From Paratinospora sagittata (Eukaryota; Streptophyta; Magnoliopsida; Ranunculales; Menispermaceae), in the NCBI GenBank assembly GCA_035771175.1, contig CM069612.1, forward strand, positions 28,282,150-28,346,149: a stretch of DNA of 64,000 bases. The letters are read 5' to 3'. The notes below the pieces were generated by a model that had not been told where the DNA came from, made no database searches, and was given only the letters and a program-made list of their open reading frames with translations. Shown here in pieces: positions 46,228-55,641 of the stretch; positions within the stretch are counted from its first letter, which is position 1, and each line of letters opens with the position of its first letter. The position numbers and the translations under genes were made by a program.

Positions 46228-47430
46228 ACATTTCCCTTTTGTATATCCTTATTTTATATGAACATGATTGAAGTGATTATTGTTAGCAAGTTTACGTAAA
46301 GGTTTCTAATTTAAGAATTACTAAGAAATGCCTTCAACATGTTGAGCCCTTGTGTTCTAGTGGAACGATGACCAGAAATCGTCATCATCTGCACTACGAT
46401 TTGTGTTATGAGAGGTAGGTAATAGCAACATAAATCCCCAATAAGGTACAAAAATAGGCAATGTAGAAAGCATTTTATTGCCATTTAAATTTCTTCATTT
46501 TATGTAAAATAAGATTACTGAAACATGGGGTTTCTCTTGTAACTGATGTTATCTAGGAAAGCAGATTGTTAGATATTGTCTTCATGTTGGGGCCTTGGGG
46601 ACTAGGTAAGGTGTTTTTCATCAAAAGGCCTCAATACCACCTACTGGTGGTCAGTGCTCTCTGAGGCAATGCCAACTCTTGTGAAACTAGAGTACATTTA
46701 GACAAAAACAGCTTTGTCAGAATCACAAGTATAATATATATGAAAAAGAAATGATGATTAAAGTATATAAAAGCAATCTTCAGGAGCACATGAGAAATTA
46801 CCTTATTGATTTACAAGAAAAAACCTAGAATTAGAAGAGATTTTACCTGCAAAGATGGACACTTGATAGAACATTGACCTTACTGGCACCACTGTCAGAT
46901 TTTCTCTCTTTTTTTCTTTTCTTTTTTCTTTTTTAAATAGATTTTCCAGCGTTGTAAAGGGTTAAACAAAGAGGGTAAACATTGAAGAGAACTTTCATGA
47001 AAGTTGAAGAGAGAACATTATGTATAAATATGCAGTCTTTTTTATTATTACACGAAAAGTCGAAAACTTCCCAACTACAACTTTCATGAAAGTTGAAGAG
47101 AGAACATTATGTATAAATATGCAGTCTTTTTTATTATTACACGAAAAGTCGAAAACTTCCCACATGTAGTTGGGAAAAGGATTAGTTGAGCAGAGTCGAG
47201 AGTGTTATTACCCCAAAACTGGTGTGTGACCATGAAAAGCCAGAGTTTTTCCAAAGATAAGTAAATACATGGAAGAGGAGAATGTTATTATAGTGACCAT
47301 CTTCATTAACCACAACTATCCCACTAGGAAATATAAAAAAAAAAAAAAAAAATCAATAGATATCAATTTGGGATGGATGAATTACTGAGCACTTAAAGTT
47401 TATAACTTTGTAAAAGTATGACAGAATGAA
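46228..47430. other. Intergenic with an 84-bp tandem duplication
   Basis: 3' flank of the microProtein gene and flank of the COL pseudogene. No gene seen. It contains the direct tandem repeat described at 46990-47162, C/T-rich runs near 46910-46940 and an A run near 47336-47351. Confidence 0.5.
46990..47162 (+). repeat. Tandem duplication of an 84-bp module
   Basis: Copies at 46990-47073 and 47079-47162 appear identical, separated by 5 bp (actac). The unit includes a small palindrome (actttcatgaaagt), a TATA-like tgtataaata and gaaaagtcgaaaac. The perfect identity implies a recent event. Confidence 0.9.
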
Positions 47431-49290
47431 ATATTACCTCTCCTCACCTTTTTTTTTGAATATTTTTGGTTCACTCCTTTTCCCCTTTGTAATTACTTTA
47501 AGATGCAAAAGGAAGGAATTTTAGCCAGCTCATTGTGCTTTTGCAAACTAGTTATACATGTAAACATGCTTAAAATTTGTTCTAGTATTGTGAACAAGGA
47601 ATATTGCATACCTCAAGCAGTCATACTTTTACATTGAAAAAGTAAGGGAAAGACTCTAGGAATCTAGCTCTGCAGTTTCTTGCTACAACAGGATCATAGT
47701 CATAAGCTTCACCAGCCTTCATAAATCTACCTTTCACGCCTCTTCTACTATCCGCTCTGACTTTGCGAGAGGCATATCTTATTTGTTTCTTACATCTATA
47801 ATTCAGATGAGAAAAACTGTTAGAACATGGAATTTAAACACCCTAACATTCAGGCTGACATGAAGAGAGTTTGCGGAATGCATATTCTTGCTTATGCATA
47901 AATATCTTTAAAGGAAAACAAACGAGGTTTTTTAAGAAATGCCCTTCTAATCAATAATTCTTTTTGACTGGATGGGGAGAGAGGGTTGATAGTTCAGTTA
48001 GTTTTTGAGCTACTGCATTTCTAGTAACTGCAAGACTAGATAAGAATTCATAAACCAAAATAGTAATGACATGACCAACATTTCGAAGTTCTTTTGTGAT
48101 AAGTTTCGTATTATAGAGTCAAAGATATACATCACATTGGTTTTCTACCAAACTCTGGTGGTTTAAATCAAGTTATTCCATCTTTGCTTTGTCCCTTGCT
48201 TCTGTGGATCACAATCCATATTTGTATCCCAAGGAGTCTTGAATGGATTCGATGTGTAGGAAACCTTCCATTGATGCTTCTACTTTCACTGGGATTTAGG
48301 ATGACTTCATTGGCACTACTGTCTACAAATTGCTCTGCACTGATTGATATGTATAAACAAGAAGATTGAATAGCTAAGCAATCATCCAGCCCTGATGTTG
48401 TTGCCAGCTGAGAAAACGTATAATAGTGAGAAAATTGAGATTTAAGAACAACCTCTGTGGCACTATAACTTGGAACACTTCAATCATGAACCAAAGAGTT
48501 TTTGCTCTACATAGAAGCAGTTTGTTCCCATGTCATCAAAATGGAACCCATGATAACTATGAGAGCAGCCAAATATCCGCTGGTCAGTCCAAGCAAGATT
48601 CAATCGAGCTTCATTCATTCCGAAGCATTCGTAGTTAACATCCCCCATCATCTATTCCAAGATCTTTGAATGCAGAACAGTCCTGCAGAACATCAAAGTT
48701 AAGTATATAAGGCATTCAAAGCCATATACAAGAGTTTCATTTCAGCAACAAGAATCAAAAGTAAAGAGATCAATAGTTCAAGTTTAAATGTTTAAATTTC
48801 GAAGATTCCTTAGTCCCACTTGCAACTGCTGAATTTCATGTCTAGCACCTCCAATAAAGACAATCCTGATATAGCCCCAGCTTGAACTGTCTCTAAACAG
48901 GGCATGTGAGAAAACAGCGCTTCTTTTGCAGCCAATTAGATAAAACAGAAACACATCTTTAAATCACGAACTGTTTCAATAATAAGACACATTTTGTGTT
49001 GAGACTGCGTCGACCGAAATAATAGTCTTACATCGAATATGCGCAAATACATTATATGAAATATAAGTTTAGATCTCACATTCAAAATCTCATACTTTGG
49101 GCCAGGAGTGGTTAAATTACGGACAATATTGACATTAATTGAGATTTGGAGTCCTTGTATATGATTCTTTGAGACGATGGCAACAATTGATCCGAATTAG
49201 GGCATTGTTTTATGGCATGATGACGTGGAGTCTTCATTTTGATGGGGTCGGTACGGTCTTGCCCTTTTACTCGCTTCGTATTGTCAGTAA
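47430..49290 (-). pseudogene. CONSTANS-like pseudogene, B-box exon missing
   Basis: An inverted, broken copy of the COL gene at 20769-22966. The promoter region (49200-49290) matches 20500-20590, including the ACGT element. Exon 1, with both B-boxes, is absent; part of intron 1 survives (about 48910-49030). An NLR fragment occupies 48778-48909. Intron 1 end and exon 2 resume below 48778. Exon 3 begins at about 48407 ([13 protein letters not shown]) but lacks an internal stretch, is shifted, and fuses near 48180 to intron 3. The CCT exon is well kept at about 47650-47795, with [27 protein letters not shown] sequence. It reads through the position of the intact gene's stop (TGA there, AGA here). 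Downstream similarity runs to about 47430. It cannot make a B-box protein. Confidence 0.85.
48778..48909 (-). pseudogene. NLR leucine-rich-repeat fragment inside COL pseudogene
   Basis: About 130 bp with clear similarity to the LRR region of NLR-2 around 51375-51510. The order of its two pieces is swapped: the piece with attccttag lies before the piece running from tcccacttg to gggcatgtgaga on the plus strand, whereas NLR-2 has the opposite order. It abuts COL intron 1 sequence on both sides. Confidence 0.75.
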
Positions 49291-49394
49291 AAAACAGTAT
49301 TTATTATAGATTATACAAGGTTAAATTATAGTATTCGTTGGGGCATTAGAGATTTTTGAATATCTAATAATGCTAACTTAGCCCTCAATAGAGC

Positions 49395-49470
49395 ATAATG
49401 GAAGAAATGAATTTATATAGCCGACCCCATTTAATTGCAAAAAGGCTTAGTTGAATTGAGTTAAGTTGAT
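49395..49470 (+). repeat. SINE-type 3' end remnant
   Basis: Contains 'gaatttatatagccgacccc' followed by an aaaaaggctt segment and degenerate TTG-like tail, a common 3' end of plant SINE families. The 5' part is not recognisable. It lies between the COL pseudogene promoter and the end of the NLR-2 unit. Confidence 0.45.
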
Positions 49471-49729
49471 TTTTGAATATTTAATTGAGAGAATAATTAA
49501 TAAACATAAAATTTTAAAATTTTAAAATATTTAAAAGTAAATTATTGATTAAAGAGACATTACTAATATTACAGCAAAAGGAGTTTTAAGTGTTCCAAAT
49601 ATCATGCAAGACGTTATTGGGTCGAAGAAAGGATGGCATAAGCAATCCAACTCTTCCACATTGAAGTTGTCTTCATATTTGAACTCTTGACCTCTAAATC
49701 ACAATAAACATATAAAGACGTCTAAGTAA

Positions 49730-52700
49730 ATAGTTTACCAAACACTTCATTCAAAGTAGAACAATAATATCAAAACTACAATCTTATTAACAGTTGTGTA
49801 TCTGAAACCAATAGACCATAACTTGGAATAGCTCTCTTATTGAGAAGCTAGGTGATAAGAGTTGAACCAAGGAGGTAAGAACTTATTGTTATTTGTAAGA
49901 ACAAAGTGAGACTACGGAAGCAACAAAAGACAAGGGGAAACAACAAAGGAACCAGCTCTTTTAATCTCAGCTCACAACAAGTAGAGACTTTAAACTTAGC
50001 ACACCCCATCGTCAACAGTATCAAGTAGTACAAAAACACACACCAAAAATGAAAATAACAATAATATAAAATAAAAAAAGAAATTATTCTTTATTACAAG
50101 ATATAAAAGTTACAAAACAACCCAATTCATGATCCTGAGAAGTCCATACTCCGTAAAATGCTGTTCAAAGAATACCCCAAAAAGCCCCAAACAGTAAACT
50201 CCAATATGAGGCTTTCCCATCAATGCCTGAATCAGGAATACACCAAGAACTAGAACTAGCAAAAGAATTTAAAATCAAGAAGTCAAGAAACCCATGTCCA
50301 ACACTTCAATCTGAAAAGGAAAAAAAGAAAAAAGAAAATCACAGGATGAGAAATGAGAGATTTACCAGCTCTGTGTACTGTAGCCAAATTGGACCACCAG
50401 AATTAATTATAAAGGCATCTCCCTTTCTACCCTTCCCAGATGGCTTTGTGGTTGAAAATATGGCTGAAGAATGCACTTGATTTTTTCATTCGTCCACTGC
50501 AGTTGGTTCCACCATTGTAATTCTCCTCGTACCACTTTTATCTCATTCAAATGTTCAGCAGAGAAAGGCAGCCTCATTAGCAGTCGGCAGTTTTGCACTT
50601 CGATCTGCTCTAGACGTGGTAATTCCATAACACCCAGACAAATATTGGTGAGTTTGGGAAGGTTCTTAAATTCCATAATCCGTAACTTTGGAAGCAGAGT
50701 TTCACTGCGGTTTCCTATTATGCCCCACATTATTTTGCAAGAGCTCACCTTGATCTCTTCCAGATTTCTTAGCTCTTCAAGATAGCCAGCATCGTCAGGT
50801 ATAAGACCACCCATCATGTTGCACTCAACTACCTTTACGAATTTTAGACTAGAGAACCGAAATCCAAGTTGGTCCTTTAACTGTCCAAGGTTTTGTATAT
50901 ATTTGAGATGGTATATGCTGAGCTCTTCCAAATTAGGTAGTAATACATGTGAAGAATCATTAGTTGCTACCAATGAGGAGCCTTTCATGTCACAACCAGC
51001 AATGGTTAGTGACTTCAAGCCAGCAAAGGTGACAGCATTATTCAGCACCAAACTTTCCCACATCATTCTTGCATGTATACAACTCTCAAGAACCAAAGCA
51101 GTGGCGTAGCTCAACAATGCATCGTTCTTTTCTCTCGAAAGATCAATACTTCGCAGTACCAGAGTGCGTTCCTTGTGAATCATTGGTACAAAGTTATTGT
51201 AACTGCTTGGACCAACACATATATGGAATCTTTTCAAACGCTTCATCCAAGTCAAATCTTCGGAGGAAATACATGAAATGTTCTCTAATCTCACAAATAT
51301 CTCAATCAAGTACTTGAGCAATCCAAGCTCTTCAAATGCCGCTCTTCCTTCAGCTGCTTTTCCTTTCACATCCCACTTGTAACTGCTGAATTTCATGTCT
51401 AGCACCTCCAATAAAGACAACCCTGATATAACCCCAGCTTGAACTGTCTCTAAACAGGGCATGTGAGACAAGTTTAAATGTCTAAGATTCCTTAGTTCTT
51501 CAATCCCTTTTGGCAATTCTTGTAAGTGAGAACCACAAAGATCAAGTACTTGAAGTCGACCAAGACCTCCCAGAGGAGGGAGTTCTTTCAAAGAGTAGCA
51601 ATCCCTCAAGAAAAGTGCTCTAAGCTCACTCAATTTCACAAGAGAAGGCGGCAAAGATCTTACATGGGTGCCACTTAGATTCAGGACCCTAAGTGCTGGA
51701 AATCCTTGAAGGAATCCTTCAGGCACCCTTGTAAGAGTAGTATTACCTTGTAGGAATAAAGTTGATACCATAGAGCATTGCATTACACAATCAGGTAAAC
51801 TGACTATACTATTGTTCATGAAAGAAACTCTTTTATACGATTTCCATGTCTCCATGGCTGATTCGGGTATCATACTCAAGCCCGTACCAGATCGAACTAA
51901 ATGTTTAGTGCCGTTTTCTAAGGATGAAGTTATCCATATAGCAACATCACGAACAACGTCATGAAGTTTGACAGTTCCTTCATTTTCACCACATTCCAAC
52001 AAACAAGAATCCTTGAGCTTTTCTATCAAAGCAACCCCACTATCGAATGATTCCTCAAGATTATTTTGTCCATCTATTAATTCCTCAGCTACCCAACAAT
52101 TTATAAGTTCTTCAATCTTAATGGAGTAATCCTCAGGAAACAAAGAGCAAAATAGAAAGGAAGGTTTAATGTTCTCACCTTGCAATGAGTCATAACTCCA
52201 TTTCAATGGCAAAAACAGCTCCTTCTCAATTCCCTTAATGTATGGCACCGATCTCCGCAGCTCCCGCAGAGCGTTCTTCCACAACTCAACCTTAGTCTTT
52301 CCCCTCATAGCTCTCCCAACAGTGATAATTGCCAATGGCAATCCGCCACATTCCATTGCAACATGCTTTGCAATCGGTCTTATCTGCTGCAAATCAATGA
52401 CATTACCAGCATTTTCTACAAACAATGCCCAGGCTTCCTCATCACTTAGAACATCCACTTTAACATCCACATCTGTTTTCATCTCTCCACACACTTCTTT
52501 AGACCTAGTTGTTAATATGATCTTGCAACCTTGATGAACATCAGCTGTTGGAACACCCAGTTTGTCCAAATCAATTCTCTCCCAGACATCATCAAGAATC
52601 AACAGAAACTTCTTCTCATGTTTCAATCTCCTAAACAAGCGAATTGCCATTCTCTCTATGTTCTCCCCATTGCTTCTGACCAAGTTCAACCTCTCTGCAA

Positions 52701-53960
52701 TCTGATTTTGCACTTTTCCCAAATCCCAATCCTTAGATATTGTGACCCAAATCACAACATTGAAGGGCTGTGTCGAATTCAACTTAGCAAGCTCGTTGTT
52801 CAAGTTCTTAATAAGTGTAGTCTTACCTACTCCACCCATACCCCAAACCCCAATACTTGAAACCCCATCATTGTTCAACAAGCTCTGCAGCACATTTATA
52901 ATCTCCGAAGCCCTTTTTTGAGCCCCAATCGAAGGACCAGGAATTTGTTCCACTGGTTTCACTTGAAAATTAGAAGTGATTCGTGGAGAATTTCCAGAAG
53001 CCAGAACTCGTTTCACCTCATTCAGCTCCTTCACAGCTTCTCTGCCCAATCTGTAACGCAGAGAGCAATTTAAACAACACCCTCGAAGCTTTTCTTCTTT
53101 GCCCTTAATTTCAGCAAGTAAAGAGTTCACTTTGAGCGCGATCTCTTCCACTTCTGTTAGCCAGTCCTTCACTTCTGTAGTCAATAGCATCCCATTAACT
53201 TCTGCCAATTCGACCTCTTCACCTACGCTGTTCTTTAAATCTAATAGATTTCCCAGTTCTCTTTCTAGAGCTTTGATGTTGGATTGGATTTTGATTATGA
53301 AACTAAGTCTACTGTAGGCAGAGCCACAGAGAAGACGACCCGCTTCGAATAAGATAGAACCCAGAATCGATACTACCGAATCCATTGCAGATTTGGGCAA
53401 AAGAAGATCGATAAGAGATAAGAGAGAACAAGTAATTGGAAGAAGAATTCCAAGCAATTCTCTCGTTTGCTACTGATTCCAGAATGAACAAACACGCTTT
53501 GATGAGGCCTCGACAGATAAGAGTTTGACTTCAGCCGGCTTAACTTCTCTTTCTTTTCTTTGTCGACAAAAAAAAAAAAAAAAAACTTCTCTTTCTTTTT
53601 TTCTTCTTTTTTTTTCAAGAACAGCCAGCTGAACTTGACAACTAGCTTGCTACTGATTGGGTATTCTTATTTTTAAAATTTCTCGGATGGTAGAGGGAAG
53701 ATACAAGGACGCATATAATATAACAAAGAATTTAAAATTCTTTGTTGAAATTATTGGTTTGGCTATTTCTTGGAAAGTTAATCATATAAGTTGTTCTTTC
53801 CACAAAGTTCCTATATTTAATCAGCAAAGTTAAAAAATATATATTATTGATTGTATTGAACATTAGGAAATTATGTAAAAAAGAAAAAGAAGGGGGGGAG
53901 AGATCAGCAAATGAATGAATGAAAGACATTTCATCTCATGAAATTATTGTTATTTCTGTA
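49730..53960 (-). repeat. NLR duplicated unit, inverted copy
   Basis: The inverse of 30341-34460, about 4.2 kb including upstream and 3' flanks. Similarity is strongest over the promoter, leader and N-terminal coding half and weaker over the distal LRR and 3' flank, where indels accumulate. 3' flanks match again near 49735-49880. Confidence 0.85.
50407..53385 (-). CDS. CC-NB-LRR disease resistance protein, RPS2/RPS5 type (NLR-2)
   Basis: A single-exon paralogue of NLR-1, 992 residues, ATG at 53385 (MDSVVSILGS). The CC region, P-loop GMGGVGKTT, LLILDDVW, CKIILTTRS, GLPLA and VKLHDVV are the same as in NLR-1, with only about a dozen changes over the first 400 residues. RNBS-D reads PSFLFCSLFPEDY, a Cys-to-Ser change from NLR-1. 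From about residue 700 the two proteins differ at many sites, and near residue 860-900 they differ in length (GLIPDDAGYLEELRN here). The C-terminal REMPL is shared. The frame is fully open, so both copies could be active receptors with different recognition surfaces. It lies within the inverted unit, next to NLR and COL relics. Confidence 0.93.
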   Translation of the reverse strand: MDSVVSILGSILFEAGRLLCGSAYSRLSFIIKIQSNIKALERELGNLLDLKNSVGEEVELAEVNGMLLTTEVKDWLTEVEEIALKVNSLLAEIKGKEEKLRGCCLNCSLRYRLGREAVKELNEVKRVLASGNSPRITSNFQVKPVEQIPGPSIGAQKRASEIINVLQSLLNNDGVSSIGVWGMGGVGKTTLIKNLNNELAKLNSTQPFNVVIWVTISKDWDLGKVQNQIAERLNLVRSNGENIERMAIRLFRRLKHEKKFLLILDDVWERIDLDKLGVPTADVHQGCKIILTTRSKEVCGEMKTDVDVKVDVLSDEEAWALFVENAGNVIDLQQIRPIAKHVAMECGGLPLAIITVGRAMRGKTKVELWKNALRELRRSVPYIKGIEKELFLPLKWSYDSLQGENIKPSFLFCSLFPEDYSIKIEELINCWVAEELIDGQNNLEESFDSGVALIEKLKDSCLLECGENEGTVKLHDVVRDVAIWITSSLENGTKHLVRSGTGLSMIPESAMETWKSYKRVSFMNNSIVSLPDCVMQCSMVSTLFLQGNTTLTRVPEGFLQGFPALRVLNLSGTHVRSLPPSLVKLSELRALFLRDCYSLKELPPLGGLGRLQVLDLCGSHLQELPKGIEELRNLRHLNLSHMPCLETVQAGVISGLSLLEVLDMKFSSYKWDVKGKAAEGRAAFEELGLLKYLIEIFVRLENISCISSEDLTWMKRLKRFHICVGPSSYNNFVPMIHKERTLVLRSIDLSREKNDALLSYATALVLESCIHARMMWESLVLNNAVTFAGLKSLTIAGCDMKGSSLVATNDSSHVLLPNLEELSIYHLKYIQNLGQLKDQLGFRFSSLKFVKVVECNMMGGLIPDDAGYLEELRNLEEIKVSSCKIMWGIIGNRSETLLPKLRIMEFKNLPKLTNICLGVMELPRLEQIEVQNCRLLMRLPFSAEHLNEIKVVRGELQWWNQLQWTNEKIKCILQPYFQPQSHLGRVEREMPL

Positions 53961-54372
53961 CTTTTTTTTTTTTTGGTTCAATAATCAAGTCATCTCCATG
54001 AAAGGTTGTACAACTGATTGTATAATAATTATCAAATGTCAGACAAGTCTAAAAGAAATAAAGACAAATTAGGACAAGGTTTACCATTATTATTATTTTT
54101 TTTTTTTTTAGCAATTACCATTATTCTTTCACTTTTACAGAATATAATTATGATAATATTCTTTTATTCGAAGTGCTATTCTTTTTTTAATCTTCTTTGG
54201 ATAAGAAATAATGATAATATACTCAGGAAAGTAGAAGAGGATTAGGAGTCCTCAGTTTATAGATGAACCATGAAAGTGAATTAATTTCTAGTACCTTAAC
54301 TGACAGACATCTCTTTTTTTTTAGCAGAAACAATTGACACAATTGAAAAGTTAATCAAATGTCTCTTTCTGT
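53961..54372. other. Spacer between NLR-2 unit and third NLR relic
   Basis: AT-rich, with T runs at about 53962-53975 and 54099-54110. No gene or known repeat seen. Confidence 0.4.
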
Positions 54373-54870
54373 ACAACCCTGATATAGCCCCAGCTTGAAC
54401 TGTCTCTAAAGAGGGCATGTGAGAAAACAGAGCTTCTTTTGCAGCCAATTAGATAAAACAGAAACACATCTTTAAATCACGAAACCGTTTCAATAATAAG
54501 ACACATTTTGTGTTGAGACTGGGTCGACCGAAATAATAGTCCTACATCGATTTGACCAAAATGAAACCCAGAATTGATACTATGGATTCCATTGCAGAAG
54601 AAGTAATATGAAGAAGAATTCAAGCAGTTCTTTGGTATACTACTGATTCCAGAATGAATAAACAAGCTTCGATGAGGCCTAGAGGTAGAGAGTACTTCAG
54701 CCGGCCTAACTTGACAACTGGCTTTGATACTCAATTGGGTGTCTTTATTACTATTATTTATTTTTAAAAAAATGTTTAAAAAATGTATTGGGCTAATCAT
54801 ATAAGTTTTTCTTTCCATACAGGTCTTATAATTAATTAAAAAATTAAAAAGATGTAATTTTAAACATTGA
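54373..54870 (-). pseudogene. Third NLR relic, chimeric with COL intron sequence
   Basis: On the minus strand: NLR upstream region from about 54870 (matching the NLR-1 and NLR-2 promoter and leader), ATG at 54590-54592, fifteen codons of an NLR N-terminus (MESIVSILGFILVKS), then a junction and TAG at 54542-54544. A segment matching COL intron 1 follows (about 54425-54540). It ends with an LRR piece, gggcatgtgaga to accctgatatagcc. The COL-intron and LRR part is nearly the same as 48835-49030 in the COL pseudogene. The remainder of the gene is absent. Confidence 0.75.
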
Positions 54871-55641
54871 CTTGGATATTAGGAAAAGTGTAGTCAAGAC
54901 TAAATGAAATAAAGTTTAACAAATATATATACCACGCCTAATGATTAAAAGATTGGACCTTAAAGAAAACTATGTAGATTGCCCTTTACCCTTTAAATTT
55001 ACAATAAGATTATTGGTGGGATGACTTGATAGACTATTTGGTTCATCCTCCCACCACACGATCACCTCGGGATCAGTGGAGTTGACTTGACGAGATTATA
55101 CAGTTGTCACGGGACCTACCGCACCATATCCAAAATATTTAGTTTATGGCAAGGCTTCCACCATAAAGGCTGAAATTCCTCCGCCATAAAGAGTTGCTTC
55201 AACTTGGCTCATTCTGGCATGTTGGTCAAATTGTTCACCAACTAAAATTATTAACAATTAAGAACTTAGTGTTCTTCAATATGATAAGAATGAAAAGAAA
55301 ATAAATAAAAAAAAGAGAGAGAGAACAAGAGAAAGGCCTTTAAAGCCACCACTTCAATTAAACCATGAGCAAAGAAACAACAGTTAAGCCTCTCTCCAGC
55401 AAATTTCCATCAAACACCAAACCCAATAAAAGGGGTTCTTTACATTATTATCATCATCATCAAAGAGTAATATATGGTATTTATCATTTTATTTACATAT
55501 TACAACACATTACACAGAATGTACATTCAAGAACATGTTATTTACAATGTCAAACAGAAGAAGGATTCAGGAAACACCACATAGCCCCCCTTCCTGCTTC
55601 ATAGTTAACCACTCCACTCTACAACTCCAAATATTAACATG
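54871..55641. other. Intergenic, 3' flank of ATG18-like gene
   Basis: No gene seen. It holds an AG-rich run near 55305-55335 and AT-rich sequence. The right end should contain the 3' UTR of the minus-strand ATG18-like gene. Confidence 0.45.

Noticed and set aside
47430..49290. COL relic as a functional CCT-only gene
   Set aside because: No start codon or exon 1, exon 3 deleted and shifted, and foreign NLR sequence inserted; pseudogene is the simplest reading.
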